Origin: Arthrobacter sp. DNA4
GTDB lineage: Bacteria; Actinomycetota; Actinomycetes; Actinomycetales; Micrococcaceae
Assembly: GCF_024362385.1 (NCBI RefSeq)
Contig: NZ_CP101466.1
Location: 3,038,001 to 3,102,000 of the forward strand
DNA length: 64,000 nucleotides
Reading direction: 5' to 3'
The notes under the pieces are model-generated. The model was not told where the DNA came from. It ran no database searches and was given only the letters and a program-made list of their open reading frames with translations. Shown piece after piece: positions 54,416 to 63,645 of the stretch. Both the position numbers and the translations under genes were made by a program. Numbering within the stretch: position 1 is the stretch's first letter; every line of letters begins with the position of its first letter.

Positions 54416-55713
54416 GCTGTCTCCTTGATGTGGGGTGTGGTGGCGGCTGCCGCCGGCCGGGAGAACCGCTCCGGGCTGAAGGGCGCCCAGCGGGAATCGG
54501 ATGTACCGTCCAGCAGCGCCGTGCAGATGGCGGCTGCGGCGGGTGTGAGCAGGACGCCGTGCCGGAAGAACCCGGTGGCGATGATGAGTCCCGGGACGTG
54601 CCCGTCGGCAGGGTTTCCGGACCCCGGATCCACCCGCACGCGGCCCAGCAGGGGCGCGTTGTCAGGGGTACCGGGGCGGGCCCGGGCGGTGCACTCGAGC
54701 AGTTCCAGTTCGGCGACGGCGGGCACCAGCGCCTGCGCGTCCCGCAGCAGCTGGTAGACGCCTCCGGCGCTCACGGCATCGGAGAGCGCGTCCTCGCGCT
54801 GGGTTGCCCCTATCACCACGGTTCCGTCCTGCCGGGGGACGATGTAGACGGGGACGCCGTGAACCAGGCCGCGCACCGTGGAGGTCACCAGGGGCTGGAG
54901 GTGCTGCGGAACGGCGAGGCGGAGGATGTCCCCGTGGACTGGGCGCAGTGGCAGGTCGAGGCCGTCGGGCAGGCCCCCAAGGTCCCCTGCCTGCAGGCCG
55001 TTGGCCACGATGGTTTCCGCCGCCAGGACGGTGCCGCCGCCGGCGAGGCTGGCACCGGTAACCGTTCCGCCCTCCCACAGCAGGCCGGCGGCCCGGTCGG
55101 GTACGGCATACCCGTCCACCGCTCCGGCGGCGGCCAGCTCCGGGGACCTAAGAGCAGCGCCCGCGAGGGCCAGCCGCAGGGCTGCCACCAGGCGCCGGGG
55201 ATCCACCTGGTGGTCTGCGGGTGTGTCCAGGGCGCAGGCGATGGCGGGACTGAGCAGCGGTTCGCGTTTGCGGGCTTCGCGCACGGCCAGGGGCTCCACC
55301 CCCAGTCCGTTGGCCTGTTGTACCGCGCGGAGGTCCATCAGCGCGCGGCGGTCCGCGGCGTCGGCACCCACGGCGAGTGTCGGCGTCGTCAGGTATCCAC
55401 AATCCGCCCCCGTCGCGCCGGCGATCCCCGCGGCGAACCCGGGCCAGCGGGACGATGCCTCAAGCATCAGTTCCAGGAGGTCCTCCTCCTGGTAGTGAAG
55501 TTCGCTGACCGGGGCAAGCATGCCCGCGGCGGCCCAGCTGGCACCGTTTCCGGGTGCGTCATCGATCAGGGCAACGGAGCGTCCGGAACGCTGCGCCTCC
55601 CAGGCGATGCCATGGCCCACCACTCCCCCGCCGATGACGGCGACGTCGGCCCGGACGGTGGACTGGATGCCGGTATGGGCGGGCCCGGGGACATTGTCAA
55701 CGGGGTTGCGCAT
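54412..55713 (-). CDS. thiO: Glycine oxidase ThiO
   Basis: A 433-residue FAD oxidase: VAVIGGGVVGHGIAWEAQ, ending in DDAPGNGASWAAAGMLAP, and the C-terminal IIATGFFRHGVLLTPAAA. It turns glycine into dehydroglycine for the thiazole, the oxygen-using alternative to ThiH. The first gene behind a TPP riboswitch, its GGGAAGGAA ribosome-binding site touches the aptamer's 3' end. Confidence 0.92.
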
Positions 55714-55723
55714 GTGGTTCCTT

Positions 55724-55815
55724 CCCTACGCCGGCATTAACCGGATCAGGTCAAGCGGTCGGCTCTGACGCCCTCTCAGCCCGGCGCTTTGTGACAGCTG
55801 CCGCAGGCTCCCGCA
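55724..55815 (-). ncRNA. TPP riboswitch (THI element) controlling thiOSG
   Basis: The minus strand carries the two conserved THI-box cores: GGGCTGAGAGGGC in the 5' half (about 55792-55780) and CCTGATCCGGTTAATGCCGG, continuing CGTAGGGA, in the 3' half (about 55752-55724). They bind thiamine pyrophosphate. The ATG of thiO begins about 11 nt after the aptamer, and its ribosome-binding site GGGAAGGAA overlaps the aptamer end, so translational control is likely. Confidence 0.95.
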
Positions 55816-55851
55816 GTACCTGCCCAGTTTAGAGGAACTAGGCTTGCAGGC

Positions 55852-56598
55852 ATGAATGTGTCCGCCTCATCCCTGCCCGCCGCCCCCACGCTCCAGCCAC
55901 CGCGGCCCTCACCGCCGAAGTTGCCAACGCCCCACAGCGACGCCCTCAAGGCAACCCGCCTGTACCTCTGCACCGACGCACGGACGGCGCGCGGCGATTT
56001 CGCGGAGTTCGTTGACGCCGCGTTTGCCGGCGGCGTGGACATCATCCAGCTGCGCGACAAGACCATCGAGGCCGCAGAGGAACTGGACCTCCTGGCGGTC
56101 CTGAAGGAAACAGCGGTACGCCACGGCCGGCTCTGGGCCGTCAACGACCGTGCGGACATCGCCGTGCTGTCCGGGGCACCGGTGTTCCACATTGGCCAGA
56201 AGGACCTTCCGCTGCCGGCAGCACGGACGCTGGTCAACGGAAACGCGGCCATTGGACTCTCCAGCCACACCACCGACCAGGTGGACGCCGCCTTGGCCGC
56301 AACGGTTGGGCCGTCAGGGCTGGACTATTTCTGCGTGGGTCCGGTCTGGGCCACACCCACCAAACCCGGCAGGGCCGCCGTCGGCCCTGAACTGGTGACA
56401 TATGCCGCCGAAGCCTCCCGGCAGGCCGGAGATCCCGTGCCGTGGTTTGCCATCGGCGGCATCGACCACGGAAACGTCCGGGACGTGGTGGAGGCGGGTG
56501 CCGGCAGGATCGTGGTGGTCCGCGCCATCACGGAGGCACCCGACCCCGCGGCCGCCGCCGCCTCCCTGCTCGACGCGCTGGACGGCACCGGCTCCTGA
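55852..56598 (+). CDS. thiE: Thiamine-phosphate synthase
   Basis: A 248-residue TIM barrel: LYLCTDAR, GGVDIIQLRDK, LWAVNDRADIA, YFCVGPVWATPTKPGRAAVG and PWFAIGGIDHGNVRDVVEAG. It couples the thiazole and pyrimidine parts. The N-terminus has about 30 extra Pro/Ser-rich residues, so a later start is possible. It is divergent from the riboswitch-thiO transcript and has no riboswitch of its own. Confidence 0.93.
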   Translation: MNVSASSLPAAPTLQPPRPSPPKLPTPHSDALKATRLYLCTDARTARGDFAEFVDAAFAGGVDIIQLRDKTIEAAEELDLLAVLKETAVRHGRLWAVNDRADIAVLSGAPVFHIGQKDLPLPAARTLVNGNAAIGLSSHTTDQVDAALAATVGPSGLDYFCVGPVWATPTKPGRAAVGPELVTYAAEASRQAGDPVPWFAIGGIDHGNVRDVVEAGAGRIVVVRAITEAPDPAAAAASLLDALDGTGS

Positions 56599-56637
56599 GC
56601 CTGCTTAATTCCGGGACTTGGGGATACGCTGATTTTT

Positions 56638-58137
56638 GTGTCACATCATCGGTTGGCCCCCAACGTCCATGACCACAAGAACGCCCTGGAAGAGGCGCTG
56701 GGCCTGCTGCGGACGGAACTTGAACTGCCGGGGCCGTACCCCGCCGAAGCAGTGGAAGACGCCCGGGCCGCCATCGCGGCGCTGAAACTGCCGTCCTACG
56801 ACCTGACCGCCGTCGAGTTCGTGACCATCGATCCGGCGTCCTCCACGGACCTGGACCAGGCAGTGTTCATCGAACGGGACGGAAACGGCTACCGGGTCAT
56901 GTACGCCATCGCCGACGTTCCGGCGTTCGTTGCTCCGGGCGGCCCGCTGGACGCCGAAACCCGGCGCCGCGGACAGACGTTCTACGCCCCGGACGGCCGG
57001 ATCCCGCTGCACCCCGAGGTGATCAGCGAGGGCGCCGGAAGCCTGTTGCCCGGCCAGGAGTGTTCGGCTTTCGTCTGGGACTTCACGCTCGACGGCGACG
57101 CGACAGTGCTGTCCGTGGGCGTCCGGCGGGCGCGGGTCATCAGCCGTGACAAGCTCAGCTACAAAGGCGCCCAGGCCGATCTTGACGCCGGGACTGCCTC
57201 GCCCGTGCTGGGGCTGCTCCGCGAGGTGGGGCTGAAGCGGGTGGCGCTGGAACGGGCACGCGGGGGCGCCAGCCTGAACATGCCTGAGCAGGAGATCGTC
57301 CAGTTGCCCGACGGCGGCTACCGGATCGACGCTGTTCCGCAGCTTCCCGTGGAGGACTGGAATGCGCAGATTTCCCTGATGACCGGAATGGCCGCCGCAC
57401 AGCTCATGCTGGAGGGCAAAGTGGGCATCCTGCGCACCATGCCCGCACCGGATGAACGGTCCCTGCGGCATTTCCGGCTGCAGACCGAGGTGCTGGGCAG
57501 GCCGTGGGACGGGGAAGTCAGCTACGGCGAGTACCTCCGGTCGCTCGATCCCACCGATCCCCGGCAGCTGGCCATCATGCACTCAGCCGGCATGCTGTTC
57601 CGTGGCGCGTCCTACACCGCCTTCGATGGCACTGTCCCCGAAGACGGCATCCAGTCGGCCATCGGCGCCGCCTACGCCCACACCACCGCGCCGCTGCGCC
57701 GCCTGGTGGACCGCTTCGTGCTGGTCATCTGCGAGGCCCTGAGCAACGGCGGCAACGTCCCCGGCTGGGCGCGGGAGGCCCTGCCGCTGCTCCCGGGCAT
57801 CATGGCGGGATCGGACCAGCTGGCCTCCCGAATGGAACGCCTGGCCCTGGATACCGTGGAAGCGGCGCTGCTGCTGAACCACATCGGGCAGGAGTTTGAT
57901 GCCATCGTCATTTCCGGATCCAAGCCGCAAAACGGAAACGGCAACGGAAACGGCAAGAATGGAAACGGGAACGGGAAGAACGGCAACGGCAACGGAAATT
58001 CGGGGATCATCCAGATCGCCGAACCTGCGGTGACTGCACGCTGCGCGGGCGAACTGGAGTCCGGCACCAAGGTCCGCGTCCGGCTGGTTTCCTCGGACAT
58101 CACCACCCGGCAGATCCACTTCGAACTCGTTTCCTGA
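56638..58137 (+). CDS. RNB-domain ribonuclease with an Asn-Gly repeat
   Basis: A 499-residue RNase II/R-related enzyme starting with GTG. The active-site segment is TIDPASSTDLDQAVF (Asp65, Asp71 and Asp73). The fourth metal Asp of RNase II is Gln74, as in the compact DLDQA subfamily. YAHTTAPLRRLVDRFV is a second hallmark. Cold-shock domains are short or missing at the N-terminus. Residues 432-454 are an Asn-Gly-Lys repeat before an OB/S1-like end. It is probably a 3'-5' RNA-degrading enzyme. Confidence 0.87.
   Translation: MSHHRLAPNVHDHKNALEEALGLLRTELELPGPYPAEAVEDARAAIAALKLPSYDLTAVEFVTIDPASSTDLDQAVFIERDGNGYRVMYAIADVPAFVAPGGPLDAETRRRGQTFYAPDGRIPLHPEVISEGAGSLLPGQECSAFVWDFTLDGDATVLSVGVRRARVISRDKLSYKGAQADLDAGTASPVLGLLREVGLKRVALERARGGASLNMPEQEIVQLPDGGYRIDAVPQLPVEDWNAQISLMTGMAAAQLMLEGKVGILRTMPAPDERSLRHFRLQTEVLGRPWDGEVSYGEYLRSLDPTDPRQLAIMHSAGMLFRGASYTAFDGTVPEDGIQSAIGAAYAHTTAPLRRLVDRFVLVICEALSNGGNVPGWAREALPLLPGIMAGSDQLASRMERLALDTVEAALLLNHIGQEFDAIVISGSKPQNGNGNGNGKNGNGNGKNGNGNGNSGIIQIAEPAVTARCAGELESGTKVRVRLVSSDITTRQIHFELVS
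57931..57999 (+). repeat. In-frame AACGGN hexanucleotide repeat inside the RNB gene
   Basis: Twenty-three codons of alternating Asn and Gly with Lys at two places (residues 432-454), made of AAC-GGN units. Silent changes in the third base show that it is not very recent. The repeat joins the catalytic domain to the C-terminal RNA-binding segment and probably works as a flexible linker. Confidence 0.8.
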
Positions 58138-58429
58138 GAGGCCGGCGGGCGCCCCTGGCGGCCCGAAACCGTGTTTCCGCGCCCGTACGGCTAGACTGGA
58201 GGGGTAGAACTGGATGCCCGGTCGTTGATTTCCTTGATTTGAAACCAACAAGCCCGCCCCTACGCGATCTTGAGATTTACCCGTTGGTCACCAGTGCCAG
58301 CATTTAGATAGCCCGCGATCGGCTTCCACTGGAATCGCTTGCGCGCCTGAGCGTGCTCCGGAGCGGCCAGCCTTGGCCGGCCCGTTGAGCAGGCAGCGCC
58401 ATTGCCCAAATGAATAAGGAAACTCCCCT
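58138..58429 (+). promoter_or_regulatory. 292-nt gap with probable long leader of the DEAD-box gene
   Basis: A TAGACT -10-like element at 58192-58197 predicts a start near 58204 and a leader of about 225 nt before the GTG of the helicase gene. AAGGAAAC precedes the start. No other gene or known riboswitch is seen. Long leaders are common in DEAD-box genes that sense RNA structure or cold. That is inference here. Confidence 0.45.
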
Positions 58430-60124
58430 GTGAGTGAATTGCATACCCACCAGCTCCTGAGCGATGAGTCCGGCACGGAAACCATCGAGCCGGAAGAAAC
58501 CATCATCTCCGACGAGACGCCGCACGAGATCGCGGAGAAGTCCTTCGCCGACTACAACGTCCGCGCAGACATCGTCGAATCCCTGGCCGACGCCGGCATC
58601 ACCCACCCCTTCCCCATCCAGGCCATGACCCTGCCGGTCGCCCTGGGCGGCCACGACATCATCGGCCAGGCCAAGACCGGTACCGGCAAGACCCTGGGCT
58701 TCGGCATTCCGGCGCTGCAGCGCGTGATCGGGCAGGATGATCCGGGCTACGCCAAGCTGGCCGTGCCCGGCGCACCGCAGGCCCTGGTCATTGTTCCCAC
58801 CCGTGAACTGGCCGTCCAGGTAGCCAACGACCTTCAAACGGCGGCGCGCAAGCGCAACGCCAGGATCACCACCATCTACGGCGGCCGCGCGTACGAGCCC
58901 CAGGTGGAGGCGTTGAAGCAGGGCGTCGAGGTAGTGGTGGGAACCCCCGGCCGGCTGATCGACCTTTTCAAGCAGAAGCACCTGAGCCTGAAGAACGTCA
59001 AGATCGTGGTGCTGGACGAAGCCGACGAAATGCTGGACCTGGGCTTCCTGCCGGACGTGGAGACGCTGATCGCGGCAACGCCCGCCGTCCGCCAGACCCT
59101 CCTGTTCTCCGCCACCATGCCCGGGCCGGTCATCGCCATGGCCCGCCGCTACATGACCCAGCCCACGCACATCCGCGCCGCGGATCCGGAGGACGAGGGC
59201 CTGACCAAGCGCGACATCCGCCAGCTGATCTACCGTGCGCACAGCATGGACAAGACCGAAGTGGTGGCACGCATCCTGCAGGCCCGCGGCCGCGGACGGA
59301 CCATCATCTTCACCAAGACCAAGCGCACCGCAGCGAAGGTGGCCGAGGAACTTGTGGACCGCGGCTTCGCGGCCGCCGCCATCCACGGCGACCTGGGCCA
59401 GGGCGCCCGGGAGCAGGCGCTGCGGGCGTTCCGCAACAACAAGGTGGACGTCCTGGTGGCCACGGACGTTGCCGCGCGCGGCATCGACGTCGAGGACGTT
59501 ACCCACGTCATCAACTACCAGTGCGTGGAAGACGAGAAAATCTACCTGCACCGGGTGGGCCGCACCGGCCGTGCCGGCAACAAGGGCACCGCCGTCACGT
59601 TCGTGGACTGGGACGACATGCCGCGCTGGGGCCTGATCAACAAGGCGCTGGGGCTGAGTGTGCCGGAGCCCGTCGAGACCTACTCCTCCTCGCCGCACCT
59701 CTACACCGACCTCGACATCCCCGAGGGCACCAAGGGCCGCCTGCCCCGTGACAAGCGGACCCTGGCCGGTGTCGACGCCGAAGTCCTCGAGGACCTCGGC
59801 GAGACCGGCAAGAAGAACAGCCGCGGCGGCCGCGACGCAGGCCGCTCACGCGACCGGGACGGACGGGGCCGCGGAAATACCGACGCCGGCAAGGGCGGCA
59901 GCCGTGAAGGCGGCCGCAGCAATGACTCCACCGGACGCCCGGGCGAGCGCCGTCGTCGTACCTCAACTCCGGAGACCGCATCCGCCGCCGAAGCTGCGGC
60001 ACCCGCGGCAGAGGGCGAAAAGCCCAACCGCGCCCGCCGGACCCGCACACGCACCCGCCGCCGCAACGGCGAAGTGGTGGCCGGTGCGGACAACGGCAGC
60101 CAGCCGGGCAACTCCGAGGCCTAA
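58430..60124 (+). CDS. DEAD-box ATP-dependent RNA helicase
   Basis: A 564-residue helicase starting with GTG. Motifs run in order: PFPIQAMTL (Q motif), AKTGTGKT (I), PTRELAVQ (Ia), VVLDEADEMLD (II), FSATMP (III), DVAARGID (V) and HRVGRTGRAG (VI). The acidic N-terminus has about 30 residues. The last 130 residues are Arg/Gly/Ser-rich and basic, as in DeaD/RhlE-type proteins that act on ribosome assembly or mRNA decay. A DNA methyltransferase gene follows after 8 nt. Confidence 0.93.
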   Translation: MSELHTHQLLSDESGTETIEPEETIISDETPHEIAEKSFADYNVRADIVESLADAGITHPFPIQAMTLPVALGGHDIIGQAKTGTGKTLGFGIPALQRVIGQDDPGYAKLAVPGAPQALVIVPTRELAVQVANDLQTAARKRNARITTIYGGRAYEPQVEALKQGVEVVVGTPGRLIDLFKQKHLSLKNVKIVVLDEADEMLDLGFLPDVETLIAATPAVRQTLLFSATMPGPVIAMARRYMTQPTHIRAADPEDEGLTKRDIRQLIYRAHSMDKTEVVARILQARGRGRTIIFTKTKRTAAKVAEELVDRGFAAAAIHGDLGQGAREQALRAFRNNKVDVLVATDVAARGIDVEDVTHVINYQCVEDEKIYLHRVGRTGRAGNKGTAVTFVDWDDMPRWGLINKALGLSVPEPVETYSSSPHLYTDLDIPEGTKGRLPRDKRTLAGVDAEVLEDLGETGKKNSRGGRDAGRSRDRDGRGRGNTDAGKGGSREGGRSNDSTGRPGERRRRTSTPETASAAEAAAPAAEGEKPNRARRTRTRTRRRNGEVVAGADNGSQPGNSEA

Positions 60125-60132
60125 CTGCCCTG

Positions 60133-61005
60133 ATGACTGACACTGTTTGGGCGCCGGACGGCGGCAGCCTGGTGGTGCACGCGGACAACGCGGCGTACCT
60201 CCCCACGCTGCCGGACGGCGCCTTCACACTGATTTACGTGGACCCGCCCTTCAACACGGGCCGGCCGCAGCAGCGCCAGGAAACGCGGATGGTGGTGAAC
60301 GCCGGCGGCAGCGGGGACCGGGTGGGCTTCAAGGGCCGCTCCTACGACACGATCAAGGGCGCCCTGCACCGCTATGACGACGCGTTCAGCGACTACTGGT
60401 CCTTCCTGGAACCCCGGCTCGTGGAGGCCTGGCGTCTCCTGGCCGACGACGGCACCCTGTACCTGCACCTGGACTACCGCGAGGTGCACTACGCCAAGGT
60501 GATGCTGGATGCCATCTTTGGCCGGGAGTGCTTCCTGAACGAGATCATCTGGGCGTACGACTACGGCGCCCGGGCGAAAAACCGGTGGCCCACCAAGCAC
60601 GACAACATCCTGGTGTACGTCAAGAACCCCGCGAAGTACCATTTCGACAGCGCCGAGGTGGACCGGGAGCCCTACATGGCGCCCGGCCTGGTGACCCCTG
60701 CCAAGCGGGAGCTGGGAAAGCTGCCCACCGACGTCTGGTGGCACACCATCGTCTCGCCCACCGGCAAGGAAAAGACCGGCTACCCCACGCAGAAACCCGA
60801 GGGCCTGGTCCGCCGCGTGGTCGCTGCTTCGTCCCGGCCCGGTGACTGGTGCCTGGACTTCTTCGCCGGCTCCGGCACCCTCGGGGCAGTTGCCGCCAAG
60901 CTCGGCCGGAGGTTCGTGTGCGTGGACCAGAACCAGCCCGCCATCGACATCATGGCCAAGCGGCTCGGAGCGCACGCCACCCTGAGCTCCTTCCCGTCCA
61001 GCTAG
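60133..61005 (+). CDS. Orphan DNA methyltransferase (N4/N6 amino type, beta order)
   Basis: A 290-residue methyltransferase. The catalytic motif IV is VDPPFN (37-41). The SAM-binding motif I, DFFAGSGTLGAV, comes after it at about residue 242, so it is beta-class. YPTQKPEGLVRRVV is motif X. The target-recognition region lies between. No restriction enzyme or specificity gene is nearby. It is 8 nt from the DEAD-box gene and probably shares its transcript. Modification target: adenine N6 or cytosine N4; DPPF is compatible with either, so I leave it open. Confidence 0.87.
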   Translation: MTDTVWAPDGGSLVVHADNAAYLPTLPDGAFTLIYVDPPFNTGRPQQRQETRMVVNAGGSGDRVGFKGRSYDTIKGALHRYDDAFSDYWSFLEPRLVEAWRLLADDGTLYLHLDYREVHYAKVMLDAIFGRECFLNEIIWAYDYGARAKNRWPTKHDNILVYVKNPAKYHFDSAEVDREPYMAPGLVTPAKRELGKLPTDVWWHTIVSPTGKEKTGYPTQKPEGLVRRVVAASSRPGDWCLDFFAGSGTLGAVAAKLGRRFVCVDQNQPAIDIMAKRLGAHATLSSFPSS

Positions 61006-61024
61006 TCAGGGTGTTGCCTGCCCC

Positions 61025-61873
61025 TTAGGGGCGGACGACGGCGGCTCCCGTACCCAGTTCCTCGATTCGCGCCAGCATCTCCGGGGCCGTGAGGTTTTCG
61101 CCGAGCAGGTTGGGCTTGCCGGTGCCGTGGTAGTCGGAGGAGCCGGTGATCAGCAGGCCGTGCCTGGCCGCGAGTTTGCGCAGGAAATCCCGGCCCTCTT
61201 CCGGATTGTCCCGGTGGTTGATCTCCAGGCCCGCCAGCCCGGCGTCGATCATCTCCCGGTAGGTCCGCTCCCCCACGATCCGCCCCCGGGAGGAGGCCAC
61301 GGGATGGGCAAACACGGGCACGCCGCCGGCGGCACGGACCAGTTCAACGGCGGTGGCCGGGTCCGGTGCGTAGTGCGGAATGAAGTAGCGGGACCGGGAG
61401 GTGAGGATGGAGGCGAAGGCCTCGGACCGGTCCTCCACCACACCCGCGGCGACGAGGGCGTCGGCGATGTGCGGCCGGCCCAGGGTGGCTCCGGGCGCCA
61501 CATGGTGGATCACGTCGTCCCAGGTGAGCGGATAGTCCTCGGCAAGGATGGTGACCATGCGTTCGGCGCGGGTCAGGCGGGAGTCCTTGGCCTTCGTGAT
61601 TTCCTCGAGCAGCCCGGGATGGGTGGGGTCGTGCAGGTAGCTCAGGAGGTGGACACTGATGCCCTCCTCCGTCCGGCAGGAGACTTCCATGCCCGGCACC
61701 AGGGCCACTCCGTACGTGGCGGCGGCCGCGGCGGCCTCCGCCCAGCTTACCGTCGAATCATGGTCAGTCAGGGCCACCACGTCCAGTCCCGCACGGGCAG
61801 CAGAGGCCATGACATCGGCCGGGGTCTCGGTGCCGTCGGAGACGTTGGAGTGGGCATGCAGGTCAATCCTCAC
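61025..61873 (-). CDS. PHP-domain phosphoesterase
   Basis: A 282-residue protein starting with GTG. Metal ligands are seen in DLHAHSNVSDGT, ALTDHDS, PGMEVSC, PVFAHPVAS and GSSDYHGTG. This is the stand-alone PHP family that cleaves nucleotide phosphates such as 3',5'-bisphosphates or DNA/RNA ends. Length is typical. It is convergent with the methyltransferase gene and divergent from pepP. Confidence 0.9.
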   Translation of the reverse strand: MRIDLHAHSNVSDGTETPADVMASAARAGLDVVALTDHDSTVSWAEAAAAAATYGVALVPGMEVSCRTEEGISVHLLSYLHDPTHPGLLEEITKAKDSRLTRAERMVTILAEDYPLTWDDVIHHVAPGATLGRPHIADALVAAGVVEDRSEAFASILTSRSRYFIPHYAPDPATAVELVRAAGGVPVFAHPVASSRGRIVGERTYREMIDAGLAGLEINHRDNPEEGRDFLRKLAARHGLLITGSSDYHGTGKPNLLGENLTAPEMLARIEELGTGAAVVRP

Positions 61874-61953
61874 TTATCCAGCGTAGTGGACCGGGAACAG
61901 GAGACCGGGGAGGCCTGTTCGCATAGCCGGGACGCTGGTGAGACGATGGTGCC

Positions 61954-63528
61954 GTGAACGATGCCGAAAACACCCAAAACTCTGCTTCCCAGCCGTTGGA
62001 GGACCGCGTCAACAACCGCTCCCAGCGGCCCAGTTCCAACGCCTTCAAAGCCTTCATGGCCAGCAACTGGGCGCCGTCCAGCCAGGAGCTCCCCGGGCGC
62101 GACGCCGTCGCCGGCTACGCCGCAACCCGGCGCAAGGCAATCTCGGCCCAGTTCAAAGGCGAACGCCTGGTCATCCCCGCGGGGCCGCTCAAGGTCCGTT
62201 CCAACGACTGCGACTACCGCTTCCGCCCGCACTCCGGCTTCGCCCACCTGACGGGCCTCGGGCTGGACCACGAGCCCGACGCGGTCCTGATCCTGGAACC
62301 GGTGGAAGAGGGAACGGGCGACGACGGCGCCCACCACCGCGCCACGCTGTACTTCCGGCCGCTGGCCGGCAGGGACACGGAACAGTTCTACGCGGACTCC
62401 CGCTCCGGTGAGTTCTGGATTGGGGCCCGCCCCACCCTCGAAGAGTTCGAGGCCCGGCTGGGACTGGCCACCGCGCACATCGACCAGCTGGAAACGGCAA
62501 TCACCAAGGATGTGGGCGCCCCGGAGATCGGCGGCATCTCCATCCGCCTGGTCCGCAAGGTTGACGACAACATTGACGCGCTGGTGGACACGGCCCGGTA
62601 CAACACGGCCAGGGACCCCGAGAACCTGGACCTCGAAGTCCTCGACGCCCTGGACGAGAAACTCAGCGAAGCCCTCTCCGAACTGCGCCTGCTCAAGGAC
62701 GAGTGGGAAATCGAGCAGATGAAGATTGCGGTGTCGGCCACCGTTGAAGGATTCGAAGAGGTGGTCAAGGCCCTGCCGCGGGCCCTCACGCACGCACGCG
62801 GTGAACGCGTGGTGGAGGGGGCCTTCTTCGCCCGTGCCCGCGAGGTAGGCAACGAACTGGGCTACGACACCATCGCGGCGTCCGGCAACAACGCCACCGT
62901 GCTGCACTGGACCCGGAACACGGGCCGGATCCACGCCGGCGAGCTCCTTCTCCTGGACGCCGGCGTCGAGGCCGACTCGCTCTACACCGCGGACATCACC
63001 CGGACCCTTCCGGCCAGCGGCACCTTCAGCGACATCCAGCGCAAGGTCTACCAGGCGGTCCTCGACGCTGCCGACGCCGGATTCGCGGCGGCCCAGCCGG
63101 GAACCAAGTTCCGTGACATCCATACCGCAGCCACCACGGTCCTGGCCGAGCGCCTGGCCGAATGGGGAATCCTGCCCGTCAGCGTGGAGGAAGCCATCAG
63201 CCCGGAGGGCCAGCAGCACCGCCGCTGGATGCCGCACGGCACCAGCCACCACCTGGGCCTGGACGTCCATGACTGTGCCCAGGCCAAGCGGGAACTCTAC
63301 CTTGACGGCGTCCTCACCGAGGGAATGGTGTTCACCATTGAGCCGGGCCTGTACTTCAAGAAGGAAGACCTGGCCATCCCGGAGGAATACCGCGGGATCG
63401 GTGTCAGGATCGAGGACGACATCCTCATGACCGCTAATGGCCCCGTCAACCTTAGTGCCGCCCTGCCACGCAATGCGGAGGATGTGGAGGACTGGATGGA
63501 CGGCATCTACCGGACCGAAGAAGCCTGA
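61954..63528 (+). CDS. pepP: Xaa-Pro aminopeptidase (aminopeptidase P)
   Basis: A 524-residue peptidase starting with GTG. The N-terminal creatinase-like domain runs to about residue 240. The M24 domain has the metal ligands in LLLDAGVEADSLYTADITRT, HGTSHHLGLDVHD, VFTIEPGLYF and GVRIEDDILMT. It removes N-terminal residues before proline with two Mn or Co ions. No signal peptide. It is followed by a strong terminator and has its own promoter in the 80-nt gap with the PHP gene, not clearly visible. Confidence 0.94.
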   Translation: MNDAENTQNSASQPLEDRVNNRSQRPSSNAFKAFMASNWAPSSQELPGRDAVAGYAATRRKAISAQFKGERLVIPAGPLKVRSNDCDYRFRPHSGFAHLTGLGLDHEPDAVLILEPVEEGTGDDGAHHRATLYFRPLAGRDTEQFYADSRSGEFWIGARPTLEEFEARLGLATAHIDQLETAITKDVGAPEIGGISIRLVRKVDDNIDALVDTARYNTARDPENLDLEVLDALDEKLSEALSELRLLKDEWEIEQMKIAVSATVEGFEEVVKALPRALTHARGERVVEGAFFARAREVGNELGYDTIAASGNNATVLHWTRNTGRIHAGELLLLDAGVEADSLYTADITRTLPASGTFSDIQRKVYQAVLDAADAGFAAAQPGTKFRDIHTAATTVLAERLAEWGILPVSVEEAISPEGQQHRRWMPHGTSHHLGLDVHDCAQAKRELYLDGVLTEGMVFTIEPGLYFKKEDLAIPEEYRGIGVRIEDDILMTANGPVNLSAALPRNAEDVEDWMDGIYRTEEA

Positions 63529-63543
63529 CAGGGGCTGAAGAAT

Positions 63544-63588
63544 CAAAGAGCGGGGCCGCTGGAATCATTCCAGCGGCCCCGCTCTTTG
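63544..63588. terminator. Strong bidirectional terminator after pepP
   Basis: A 45-nt hairpin with 22-bp perfect arms (63544-63565 and 63567-63588) has A-rich and T-rich outer ends. It separates pepP from the convergent gene at the window's edge. Confidence 0.88.
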
Positions 63589-63645
63589 TTTGTGGCACCG
63601 GTTCCTGACGCCGTCAGGCTCCTGGACCTCGACGCACCTGCGGTG

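Noticed and set aside
57931..57999. Short regular repeat considered as CRISPR-like
   Set aside because: The repeat is a 6-nt codon pair within a coding frame, without spacers.
60133..61005. Part of a restriction-modification system
   Set aside because: No nuclease, specificity or control gene is in the neighbourhood.
61870..63546. A 558-codon open frame on the minus strand
   Set aside because: It is antisense to pepP, which has all metal ligands.
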